A DNA stretch of 25,912 nt, from positions 1-25,912 of the forward strand of contig CAYYJH010000036.1 in NCBI GenBank assembly GCA_964472195.1, given 5' to 3'. Every line of letters starts with the position of its first letter. Position 1 is the stretch's first letter. The translations under genes and the position numbers were made by a program. Shown here piece by piece: positions 8,363-15,879 of this stretch. The notes under the pieces are model-generated. The model did not search any database. It was not told where the DNA came from and saw only the letters and a list, made by a program, of their open reading frames with translations. This DNA comes from BS750m-G4 sp964472195 (lineage in GTDB: Bacteria > Bacteroidota > Ignavibacteria > Tepidaquicellales > Tepidaquicellaceae).

Positions 8363-8370
8363 AAAGGAGA
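8363..8370 (+). promoter_or_regulatory. Strong Shine-Dalgarno sequence of bzdN
   Basis: AAAGGAGA lies 6-7 nt before the ATG at 8377. It is the strongest ribosome binding site in the window and fixes the bzdN start. Most other genes here have no such site. The exceptions are bzdQ (AAAAGGA, 11672-11678), the orphan HgdB-like gene (GGAGA, 16703-16707) and the acyl-CoA synthetase gene (GAGGAGA, 18024-18030). Confidence 0.75.
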
Positions 8371-8376
8371 CTTCCA

Positions 8377-9507
8377 ATGATAAAACAATTCAGGGATTGG
8401 GATAAAAACAGACATACTTACGCAAAGGCGTGGAAAGAAAAAACCGGAGGGAAAGTAGTTGGTTATTTTTGCACTTACGCCCCGGAAGAAATTCTATACG
8501 CTGCAAATATACTTCCCGTACGTATACTCGGAAGCCATGAACCTCAAGACGTTACCGAGCCGCATATCTTCGGCATGTTCTGTCCTTTTTGCAGAGATTG
8601 CCTTGCCCAGGGTTTAAAAGGCAAATACGATTATCTTGATGGAATTATGATAGCACAATCGTGCTTACACATCAGGCAAGCTTACACAAGCTGGGTTAAA
8701 CACATACCGACAGAATTTTCTTATTATTTACCCATGCCTAACAATGTTCAGAGTCCGCGTGCTGTAACTTATCTTGCAGGTGAGATAAAAGCTTTTAAAT
8801 CAGCTGTAGAAAAATGGATTGGGAAAAATATTACAGATGATGATGTTCGAAATGGAATCAACATCATGAATGAAAGTCGAAGTCTTATGCATAAACTTTA
8901 TGAATATAAAAAGAAAGAAAACCCGCCAATCTCTGGTGGAGAGACAATGGAAGTTGCAATTTCTCAACAATTAGTTGATAAGAAAGAACACAACCAGGCA
9001 CTAAAAGAGTTACTTGAACAAATTGAGTCATCAACCAACGGTAAAAACAGTGGAACCAGGCTTATGCTGCTTGGTAGTGAAAATGATGATATACAGTTTG
9101 TTCAAATGGTCGAATCGGTAAATGGAACTATAGTAATCGAAGATCATTGTATCGGGACAAGATATTTCTGGAACAGTGTGACTGACTCGGAAAGTGATCC
9201 CATTAATTCAATAGCTAAAAGATATGTAGAGCGGCCAGCTTGTCCCAGTAAAGACTGGATGGACAGGTCACGCATTGACCATATAACGCAGCTTGCAAAA
9301 GATTACGACGTAAAAGGTGCTATAGTCATTCAGCAAAAATTTTGTGACCCTCACGAATTAGATATTCCTGCTATTATCAAGGCATTGAATAGTGTTGACA
9401 TAAAAACTCTTTTCCTTGAGTTTGATGTCACAGTCCCAATTGGACAATTTAAAATTAGAGTTGAAGCATTCCTGGAAATGCTCCAGGAAGAAGATTTATT
9501 TGTTTAA
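8377..9507 (+). CDS. bzdN: Benzoyl-CoA reductase, bzd type, subunit N (C-like)
   Basis: This 376-residue HgdB-family protein is the smaller catalytic-side subunit of a second class I benzoyl-CoA reductase. Motifs include GYFCTYAPEEILYAANILPVR (29-49), a cysteine-rich GMFCPFCRDC (66-75), AQSCLHIRQAY (93-103), EDHCIGTRYFW (255-265) and QQKFCDPHELD (319-329). Cysteines 69, 72, 75, 96, 258 and 323 include the cluster ligands. It differs clearly from the bcrC product at 1134, which lacks the CPFCRDC stretch. Its ATG follows a strong AAAGGAGA site. It begins the N-O-P-Q-M order known from Azoarcus bzd clusters, with 15 bp to bzdO. It may act on benzoyl-CoA or on a substituted analogue; sequence alone does not decide this. 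Confidence 0.83.
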   Translation: MIKQFRDWDKNRHTYAKAWKEKTGGKVVGYFCTYAPEEILYAANILPVRILGSHEPQDVTEPHIFGMFCPFCRDCLAQGLKGKYDYLDGIMIAQSCLHIRQAYTSWVKHIPTEFSYYLPMPNNVQSPRAVTYLAGEIKAFKSAVEKWIGKNITDDDVRNGINIMNESRSLMHKLYEYKKKENPPISGGETMEVAISQQLVDKKEHNQALKELLEQIESSTNGKNSGTRLMLLGSENDDIQFVQMVESVNGTIVIEDHCIGTRYFWNSVTDSESDPINSIAKRYVERPACPSKDWMDRSRIDHITQLAKDYDVKGAIVIQQKFCDPHELDIPAIIKALNSVDIKTLFLEFDVTVPIGQFKIRVEAFLEMLQEEDLFV

Positions 9508-9522
9508 AAACAGACAATAATA

Positions 9523-10836
9523 ATGAAAATACCAACCTACAAAACAGAACAATTAAAATGCTGGAACAAAGCAAAAGAATTAAGAGAAAATTTCTATAAA
9601 AATTATTCTAACGCTCATGAAAACGGGGGTTTACGCTGGGCAGGAGGAGCCTGGAGTTTCGGAGCAATTCCTGCAGGTCTTGGAGATGATATATATCCTA
9701 TAACCGGTGAACCGTATGCAGCAAGTATTGCTTTCAACAAAGAATTTTCACTTCGCTGTCTCGAAGCCGTTGAAAGAAAGGGTTATGCCAGGGACTTATG
9801 CTCGTATATGAGGAATTACTGGGGATCTGTAATTCTCGATGAATATGCTTTCGGAGGAAAATTCCCTAAACCTGATTTTATGTGGCAGGATCACATTTGC
9901 TGCAGTCATGCAAAATGGTATCAAGTTGCCTCGGAATTAGAGGGAGGCAGCATCCCAACTTTCTGTATAGACGTTGCTGTTGGTCCTTATGCAGAAGTAA
10001 CAGATAATCGAATTGAATACATCGTTGGACAAATGCACGACGGGATTGAATGGCTGGAAAAAACTACTGGCAGGAAATATGATGATGAAAAACTTATCGA
10101 TGCAGTTAATAACGAATGCAGGGCAACTTCCGTTTGGGCTGAAGTATGTGAATTAAATAAAGCTGTACCAGCTCCATTAGATGAAAAATCAATGTTTGCC
10201 CTATATGTTCTCGGAACACTCGAAAAACACTCAAAGAAAGTTGCAGATTTCTATGAAGAACTTCGCGATGAAGTTAAATACCGTGTTGAAAATCAGATAG
10301 CAGCCGTTAAACATGAAAGATGCAGACTTATGTCTGATACACAACCACCCTGGGGATTCCTTAAAGTTTTCAGATATTTAGAAAAATTTGGTGCCGTTTC
10401 GATCGGTTCTCTATACACCTTTGGTTTAATCGGAATATGGGAAGATAAAGAAGATGGTTCCTGGGGTCCCCGAACTACACCTGCACAAAAGGGCATAAAA
10501 ATAGAAAACCGTGATCAAGCACTCAGAATACTTGCTGAATGGAATCTCAGTAAACCAGAGTGGCAGCATTTCTATTCTCCACACATTAAAAGTAATATGA
10601 TGGCTCGCATTGCTAAAGAGTGGAAATTAAATGGAATTATGCTTCATTATAACCGCGGATGTGAAGGACTTTCTGTTGGAATAGCTGAGAACCGGCTTGC
10701 TTTAATTGACGAAGGTTTTCCTGTAATGACATTTGAAGGCAACATGGGAGATGAAAGAGAATTTGATGAAGCTAAAACAGCTTCGAGAATAGATTCTTTT
10801 ATGGAAACACTTGGATTGGATATGATTGAAGAATAG
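9523..10836 (+). CDS. bzdO: Benzoyl-CoA reductase, bzd type, subunit O (B-like)
   Basis: This 437-residue HgdB-family subunit partners BzdN. It contains GGLRWAGGAWSFGAIPAGLG (35-54), GYARDLCSYMRNYWG (87-101), QDHICCSHAKWYQVA (122-136), DTQPPWGFLKVFRYLEKFGA (272-291) and HYNRGCEGLSVG (375-386). C93, C126 or C127, and C380 are the likely [4Fe-4S] ligands. The length is typical of B/O subunits. These stretches differ strongly from the bcrB product at 2345, for example DTQPPWGF against EGPPNWTSF at the same place, so this is not a recent duplicate. It is followed by the ATPase genes after 60 bp. No Shine-Dalgarno sequence is visible. Confidence 0.85.
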   Translation: MKIPTYKTEQLKCWNKAKELRENFYKNYSNAHENGGLRWAGGAWSFGAIPAGLGDDIYPITGEPYAASIAFNKEFSLRCLEAVERKGYARDLCSYMRNYWGSVILDEYAFGGKFPKPDFMWQDHICCSHAKWYQVASELEGGSIPTFCIDVAVGPYAEVTDNRIEYIVGQMHDGIEWLEKTTGRKYDDEKLIDAVNNECRATSVWAEVCELNKAVPAPLDEKSMFALYVLGTLEKHSKKVADFYEELRDEVKYRVENQIAAVKHERCRLMSDTQPPWGFLKVFRYLEKFGAVSIGSLYTFGLIGIWEDKEDGSWGPRTTPAQKGIKIENRDQALRILAEWNLSKPEWQHFYSPHIKSNMMARIAKEWKLNGIMLHYNRGCEGLSVGIAENRLALIDEGFPVMTFEGNMGDEREFDEAKTASRIDSFMETLGLDMIEE

Positions 10837-10896
10837 TAGTTAATGATAATTAATTTCTAAAAATAAATTTCTGTTTAACGAAAATAAATAATCAAA

Positions 10897-11658
10897 ATGA
10901 TACAAGTAGGAATAGATGCCGGAGCAAAATTTATTAAAGCTATAGTTTTGAAAGATGGTAAAATAATTGAAAAAGATCAACTGCTTGCTGGATTTGAGGG
11001 CAAAGAAAATGCAAAAAAACTTTTCGATCAAGTATTACAAAAAGCGGGAATCTCTTCAGAGGAAGTTGATTCGATAACATCTACCGGCAGTGGTCGAAAA
11101 ATGATAGACTTTGCAGCAAAAAGTATCACTGATGTTACAGCGGCAGCAAAAGGAACAACAGCTTTGTATCCGAAAGTCCATACTGTAATAGATGTTGGAG
11201 CAGAAGAGGGAAGAAGTATCAGATGTAATACAGGAGGTAAAATAATTGATTTCGCAATAAATGAGAAATGTGCTGCAGGAGCTGGAGCCTTTACTGAAGC
11301 AATGGCTCGGGCACTTGAAATACCCCTTGAAGATTTTGGCAGGATATCCTTGAAATCAGAAAAAGAAATTCCAATGAACGCACAGTGTGCAGTATTTGCT
11401 GAATCCGAGGTAGTCTCCCTGCTTCATGCTAAAACCCCTAAAGAAGATATAGCTAAATCAATAAACGATGCGGTGGCTTCAAGAATAACATCTATGGTTA
11501 GAAAAGTTGGCTTTGAAAAAGAGATTGCTCTTATCGGAGGAGTTGCATATAACATAGGTTTTATCAACTCTCTTGAAACAGATCTTAAGGAAAAATTAAT
11601 AATCCCTGAGGATCCTGAATATGTCGGTGCTTATGGTGCTGCCTTAATAACAAAATAG
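10897..11658 (+). CDS. bzdP: Benzoyl-CoA reductase, bzd type, ATPase subunit P
   Basis: This 253-residue ASKHA ATPase is one of the two small ATP-hydrolysing subunits of the bzd-type reductase. Phosphate-1 is DAGAKFIK (7-14), phosphate-2 is the altered DVGAEEGR (99-106), and the adenosine motif is reduced to IGGVAYN (213-219). The cluster cysteines are C125 in EKCAAGAGAF and C164 in AQCAVFAESE. It lacks the long insertion seen in bcrA. The loss of the G-Q-D of phosphate-2 parallels bcrD. It lies between bzdO and bzdQ in the N-O-P-Q order, 28 bp before bzdQ. Confidence 0.8.
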   Translation: MIQVGIDAGAKFIKAIVLKDGKIIEKDQLLAGFEGKENAKKLFDQVLQKAGISSEEVDSITSTGSGRKMIDFAAKSITDVTAAAKGTTALYPKVHTVIDVGAEEGRSIRCNTGGKIIDFAINEKCAAGAGAFTEAMARALEIPLEDFGRISLKSEKEIPMNAQCAVFAESEVVSLLHAKTPKEDIAKSINDAVASRITSMVRKVGFEKEIALIGGVAYNIGFINSLETDLKEKLIIPEDPEYVGAYGAALITK

Positions 11659-11686
11659 TAAGAATTAAATTAAAAGGAATATTATA

Positions 11687-12553
11687 ATGGCAAAAGAATT
11701 CTGGCGTTGGAAAGAATATAACTGGAAAAGTGATGATATTGACTGGAAGTCAAGTACTACAATAAGTGCTGGTGTAGACGTAGGTTCGGTAAGTTCACAA
11801 GCTGTGATTTTAGTAGATGGAAAACTGTTCGCATATTCCAACATGAGAACAGGCTCGGATAGTCCAATGAGTGCTAATAACTCAATGAACTGGGCTTTAG
11901 AAAACACAGGAATGAAACTCGAAGATATTCATTTTATTGTTGGAACGGGTTACGGAAGAGTTAACGTTCCGTTTGCTAATAAAACAATTACTGAAATTGC
12001 ATGTCATGCAAGGGGGGCAAACCTCATGTATGGGAACACTGTCCGTACTTTAATCGATATGGGAGGACAGGACTGCAAAGCAATTCAGTGCGATGAAAAA
12101 GGTAAAGTAGTTAATTTTCTTATGAATGATAAATGTGCAGCAGGTACAGGGAGGGGAATGGAAGTGTTTGCAGACCTCTTATCTTTATCTATAGAAGATG
12201 TTGGTGAATTATCGTTTGACATTGATGAAGAACCTGAGCCTGTCAGCAGTACTTGTGTCATATTTGCTAAATCCGAAGCAACGGGATTACTTCGGGAAGG
12301 TTGGCCCAAAAATAAAGTCCTGGCAGCTTACAGTTCTGCAATGGCACACAGGGTTGTAACACTTTTAGATAGAATTGGAATTGAGAAAGATTTTGCGATT
12401 ACTGGTGGAATTGCGAAGAACATCGGTGTAGTAAACCGTCTCCAGAAAGAGATCGGGATCGAGACACTAAAAACCGATTATGATACTCAAATCGCGGGAG
12501 CCCTCGGTGCTGCTTTATTTGCCAAGGTATTAGCGGAAAAGGGAAGAAAGTAA
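11687..12553 (+). CDS. bzdQ: Benzoyl-CoA reductase, bzd type, ATPase subunit Q
   Basis: This 288-residue protein is the second small ATPase of the bzd-type reductase. An N-terminal Trp-rich segment (FWRWKEYNWKSDDIDW, 5-20), which I associate with BzdQ, precedes phosphate-1 DVGSVSSQ (31-38). Phosphate-2 is canonical (DMGGQDCK, 124-131) and the adenosine motif is TGGIAKN (239-245). Cluster ligands are predicted at C150 (NDKCAAGTGR) and C190 (STCVIFAKSE). The ATG follows AAAAGGA at 11672-11678. Its stop overlaps the ferredoxin start by one base (TAATG at 12551-12555), so both are probably translated together. Q would be the subunit with standard nucleotide-binding motifs, P the altered one. Confidence 0.84.
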   Translation: MAKEFWRWKEYNWKSDDIDWKSSTTISAGVDVGSVSSQAVILVDGKLFAYSNMRTGSDSPMSANNSMNWALENTGMKLEDIHFIVGTGYGRVNVPFANKTITEIACHARGANLMYGNTVRTLIDMGGQDCKAIQCDEKGKVVNFLMNDKCAAGTGRGMEVFADLLSLSIEDVGELSFDIDEEPEPVSSTCVIFAKSEATGLLREGWPKNKVLAAYSSAMAHRVVTLLDRIGIEKDFAITGGIAKNIGVVNRLQKEIGIETLKTDYDTQIAGALGAALFAKVLAEKGRK

Positions 12554-12840
12554 TGATTGCAAATTTTGGATATAAGGATGGTTCGGGTGAGTTCTTCATA
12601 ACCATTGATACAGAAAAATGCAATGGTTGCGGAGATTGCATTCCGGTTTGCCCTGCGGGTGTTCTTGAAATTAGGGAAAATGAGTTTGATCCCCTCGCCG
12701 ATGACAAGATGGCTGCTGTTAAAGATGAACACAGAAAAAAAATAAAATATTCATGCGCTCCCTGTAAACATGATGATGAATCTATTAAGGAACCCTGTAT
12801 TGCTGTCTGTGAATTAAATGCAATAACTCATTCCTGGTAA
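12553..12840 (+). CDS. bzdM: 2[4Fe-4S] ferredoxin, bzdM-like electron donor
   Basis: This 95-residue protein has a standard cluster motif C23-x2-C26-x2-C29-x3-C33-P and a second, lengthened motif C68-x2-C71-x10-C82-x3-C86. The stretched second loop recalls the Allochromatium/Thauera class of low-potential 2[4Fe-4S] ferredoxins, which deliver electrons to benzoyl-CoA reductase. There are about 34 residues between the motifs. The gene overlaps bzdQ by one base, and this place right after N-O-P-Q is that of bzdM in Azoarcus. It is expected to be cytoplasmic and to be reduced by the 852-residue oxidoreductase downstream or by another enzyme elsewhere (inference). Confidence 0.85.
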   Translation: MIANFGYKDGSGEFFITIDTEKCNGCGDCIPVCPAGVLEIRENEFDPLADDKMAAVKDEHRKKIKYSCAPCKHDDESIKEPCIAVCELNAITHSW

Positions 12841-12844
12841 AATA

Positions 12845-12858
12845 GCTTATAAATAAGC
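12845..12858. terminator. Small hairpin after bzdM
   Basis: GCTTAT (12845-12850) and ATAAGC (12853-12858) form a 6-bp perfect inverted repeat with a 2-nt centre, 5 nt after the bzdM stop, followed by ATTTTCTT. It might reduce read-through or stabilise the 3' end of the N-O-P-Q-M message, but it is too weak to call an efficient terminator. Confidence 0.25.
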
Positions 12859-12869
12859 ATATTTTCTTA

Positions 12870-12938
12870 GCGGCTTTGCGACTTTGCGTGATGTCTTTAT
12901 TTCACTCTAACTTGAATGACTTATGTATGGACGCAAAG
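12870..12938. repeat. GC-richer TTTGCG repeat with inverted arm in the bzdM-bzdV gap
   Basis: Within this otherwise AT-rich 187-bp gap, 12871-12890 holds two near-tandem copies of GGCTTTGCG/GACTTTGCG. CTTTGCGT at 12882-12889 is matched by the reverse complement ACGCAAAG at 12931-12938, 41 nt away. The composition stands out from the surroundings. It resembles a short dispersed intergenic element, but other copies would have to be found in the genome, since none lies elsewhere in this window. Confidence 0.4.
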
Positions 12939-13027
12939 GAAAATTTTATTAAACACAAATACTATTTAGAAATAATAATCCCATTTAATTTGTTTATTAT
13001 TTTGTATAGTTAACTTGAAGATATAAA

Positions 13028-15586
13028 ATGGTTCATTTAACAATAGATAATATTGAACTCGAAGTTTCAGAAGAAACCACAATTCTTGAAGCAGCACGGT
13101 CTGTTGACATTTATATCCCAACAATATGCAGCCATCCTGATTTACCTCCATACCATTCTTTAGAATTATCAAAATTAATTTATCAGGGGAACAATAAATT
13201 TGCAAACGAAAATAGCGCTTCAATAGAATCTGTTAATGAATGTGGATTATGTCTTGTAAAAACTGAAGGCGAAGAGGAATTGAAACCCTCTTGTAAAACC
13301 AATGTGAAAGATAACATGAAAATTACAACTGATAACAATTCTATCCGGAAGCAAAGACAACATAATCTCATACGTATTTTGGCAACGCATCCACATTCAT
13401 GCCTTACCTGTGATCAACGTGAAGGCTGTATCCCGTTAACAGACGTTTGCCCGGGAAATGTTCCAATTGAGGAGAGATGCTGTGAACTACTTGGTAATTG
13501 CGAGTTTGAAAAAGTAGTTGATTATGTAGGGATCGCTCCTGAAACCCCAAGATATCAATTCAAAGATCTCCCAAAATTAAAAAGTGACCCGCTATTTAAC
13601 AGGGATTATAATTTATGTATAGCGTGCGGAAGATGCGTCCGGGTTTGTCAACACATAAAAGGTGTATATGCTCTCGGTGGGGTTATTAGCAAAGATAAAC
13701 TTTTAATTGGTTCGGTTAATGGACCCATGCTTAATGATGCTGAATGTAAATTCTGTGGTTCTTGTGTGGAAGTATGTCCTACCGGAGCTTTACGAGATAA
13801 AATAAAGCCCAGGCTCCGAGAATTTTCCGAGTTTGTACCGTGCAGAGCTGCATGTCCCGGAGAGGTTGACATACCTTTGTATCTCAGGCTTGTATCAAAG
13901 GGTGAAAATCAAAAAGCTGCAGAAGTAATCGCTTCAAAAATAACTTTTCCATCTGTACTTGGAAAAATTTGTTTTCATCCGTGTGAAGTTGATTGCAAGC
14001 ATAATGAGGTTTCAGAAGTCTTAACAAATAACAGCGAACCTCTTAACATCAGGATGATAAAAGATTATGCAATGAGTAATAGTAATTTACCACCGCTCGA
14101 AAATCAAAAAATGAAATCAGGTAAGAAAGTTGCAGTAATAGGAAGCGGACCTGCAGGACTAACTGCAGCTTATTTTCTTGCATTAAAAGGGCATTCAATT
14201 ACAGTATATGAAAAGGAAGATAAGCCCGGTGGAATGTTGAGATATGGAATACCAAGATACAGATTACCAATCGATATTTTAGAAAAAGACATAAGCAGAA
14301 TCCTTGATAGTGGTGTGGAAATCAAAACAAACACAACTGTTGGAAAAGATAGACCAATTGATTCTTTAAGAAATAGTGTTGATGCAGTGTTTTTATCAAC
14401 AGGATTATCACAAAGTAAATCCATTCCTGTCACAGGAAACGATCTGGAAGATATAAAATACGGAATAGAATTTCTAAACAGTATTGCAAAAAATAAAATA
14501 GATACTGACTATTTTAAATCAAAATCCATAATCATAATTGGAGGAGGCAACGTTGCAATAGATGCAGCCCGTACAGCTATACGCCTTAGTGCCGATAAAG
14601 TAACGATTGTATGTCTTGAACAAAAGAAAGAAATGCCTGCTTACAAATGGGAAATTAAAGAAGCCGAAGAAGAAGGGATTCAAATTATAAACGGATGGGG
14701 AATTTCGGATATAGGACATTTGACAATCGATAAAAATATTTACGATATCAAACTCAAAAAATGTATTAGTGTCTTTAATAACGAGGGAAGTTTTAAGCCT
14801 GAGTATGATGAATCTGTAACCGATCATATTGAGGGTAACGAAATCATCGTTTGTGTCGGGCAGGAAGCTGATTTAAAATCAATGGATGATAATATAAAAC
14901 AGACAGTTTTTTCGAATGGATTAATTAGCATCAATCAAGATACTTTTGAAACTAGTATTAAAGGAATTTTTGCCGGTGGAGACATAGTGTCCGGACCTGC
15001 ATCTGTGATCGATGCCGTAGGTCATGGAAGGAAAGCAGCACGATCGATAGACAAATTTTTAGGTGGTGACGGAAACATTGATTTTGATAAAGATTTACAC
15101 AAAAACTTTGAAATGCATATTGGACGTGAAGAGGGATTTTGCATGTTAAAACGAGAAGATGTCAATTATATCGATACGGAAACAAGAAAGTTTAACTTTA
15201 ATCCATTTGAATTAACTTATGAAAATGATACTGCGATTAAGGAAGCAAGTAGATGTTTGAGATGCGATCTTCGTTTAAATTTAAGACATAATCCATTCCC
15301 TCCAGAAAAGTACTTGAAATTCGATCTCAACTTTATTAATCTTGTTCCTTCAGAAGAGGGTGTAATCCAGCTCCTTGATGATAAAAAGGAAGTTTATCAA
15401 ATAAAGGGTAGTGAAAACATGAAAGAGACTCTTCTTGAAAAATTAAATAACGATGAGAAAGCTCATTATTTTATGTATGAATCCGATGCAATGTTTACAA
15501 AACGTGAGAGCGAATTGTTACAGCAATATCTCCAGAAACACGGTAAGCTTCCGGATGCAGGCGATGACCTTGATGATCTTTTTTGA
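13028..15586 (+). CDS. NuoG/hydrogenase-type Fe-S domains fused to a GltD/NfnB-like flavin oxidoreductase (bzdV-like)
   Basis: This 852-residue protein joins several redox modules. Residues 1-100 form a [2Fe-2S] domain with C34, C72, C75 and C89. H121, C125, C128 and C134 match the His-Cys3 [4Fe-4S] site of NuoG and iron hydrogenases. Two CxxCxxCxxxC motifs follow at 197-207 and 240-250. From about 265 it is GltD/NfnB-like: CRAAC (272-276), CFHPCEVDC (315-323), FAD loop GSGPAG (372-377), NAD(P) loop GGGNVA (505-510) and GIFAGGDI (646-653). An unassigned tail (about 750-852) has CLRC just before it and an acidic end. It probably moves electrons between NAD(P)H and the bzdM-like ferredoxin in the cytoplasm (inference), the role proposed for BzdV in Azoarcus. 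The C34-C72 gap of 37 residues is far longer than the roughly 10 in NuoG. It is not glutamate synthase: no large subunit is nearby. Confidence 0.78.
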   Translation: MVHLTIDNIELEVSEETTILEAARSVDIYIPTICSHPDLPPYHSLELSKLIYQGNNKFANENSASIESVNECGLCLVKTEGEEELKPSCKTNVKDNMKITTDNNSIRKQRQHNLIRILATHPHSCLTCDQREGCIPLTDVCPGNVPIEERCCELLGNCEFEKVVDYVGIAPETPRYQFKDLPKLKSDPLFNRDYNLCIACGRCVRVCQHIKGVYALGGVISKDKLLIGSVNGPMLNDAECKFCGSCVEVCPTGALRDKIKPRLREFSEFVPCRAACPGEVDIPLYLRLVSKGENQKAAEVIASKITFPSVLGKICFHPCEVDCKHNEVSEVLTNNSEPLNIRMIKDYAMSNSNLPPLENQKMKSGKKVAVIGSGPAGLTAAYFLALKGHSITVYEKEDKPGGMLRYGIPRYRLPIDILEKDISRILDSGVEIKTNTTVGKDRPIDSLRNSVDAVFLSTGLSQSKSIPVTGNDLEDIKYGIEFLNSIAKNKIDTDYFKSKSIIIIGGGNVAIDAARTAIRLSADKVTIVCLEQKKEMPAYKWEIKEAEEEGIQIINGWGISDIGHLTIDKNIYDIKLKKCISVFNNEGSFKPEYDESVTDHIEGNEIIVCVGQEADLKSMDDNIKQTVFSNGLISINQDTFETSIKGIFAGGDIVSGPASVIDAVGHGRKAARSIDKFLGGDGNIDFDKDLHKNFEMHIGREEGFCMLKREDVNYIDTETRKFNFNPFELTYENDTAIKEASRCLRCDLRLNLRHNPFPPEKYLKFDLNFINLVPSEEGVIQLLDDKKEVYQIKGSENMKETLLEKLNNDEKAHYFMYESDAMFTKRESELLQQYLQKHGKLPDAGDDLDDLF

Positions 15587-15588
15587 AA

Positions 15589-15813
15589 ATGAATGAATCA
15601 AAAAATAATAACGTCAAATCGAACTGGGTTAGAAGATGTATACTTGATAACCATCGAGTTAGCGAGCAGGTAGAAATGTACGAATCGATTGGATTCAAAG
15701 TAATGGTGAAAGATGTTGATCCCGAACATCTTCCGCAAGAGTATTGTAAAGAATGTTACATAGCTAATCCTGAGAAATTTAAAATTTTATATACAAGAAA
15801 AAAAACTAATTAA
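15589..15813 (+). CDS. Small uncharacterised CxxC protein
   Basis: I do not recognise a named family for this protein of 74 residues from the ATG at 15589. A TTG at 15583 would add two residues and overlap the previous stop. It contains WVRRCILDNHRVSEQ near the start, a CKEC pair close to the middle and a KILYTRKK end. It is small, hydrophilic and has no membrane segment. The CxxC could bind zinc or share a cluster, or act as a redox pair. It lies 2 nt after the 852-residue electron-transfer gene and before the orphan ATPase pair, so it is almost certainly cotranscribed and may be an assembly or electron-transfer accessory (inference). Confidence 0.68.
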   Translation: MNESKNNNVKSNWVRRCILDNHRVSEQVEMYESIGFKVMVKDVDPEHLPQEYCKECYIANPEKFKILYTRKKTN

Positions 15814-15879
15814 GAATTCAATATCCGTATAAACATACTAAGAAAATTTTAGAAGTGTTAAAAAGACAATTTATCTTTA

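Noticed and set aside
12399..12732. Two overlapping minus-strand frames of 81 and 102 residues across bzdQ and bzdM
   Set aside because: Both are antisense to genes with clear motifs, overlap each other in different frames, and have no start signal or known domain.
13028..15586. Glutamate synthase small chain (GltD)
   Set aside because: The GltD-like half is real, but the NuoG-like N-terminal modules and lack of a glutamate synthase large subunit point to a catabolic electron-transfer role.
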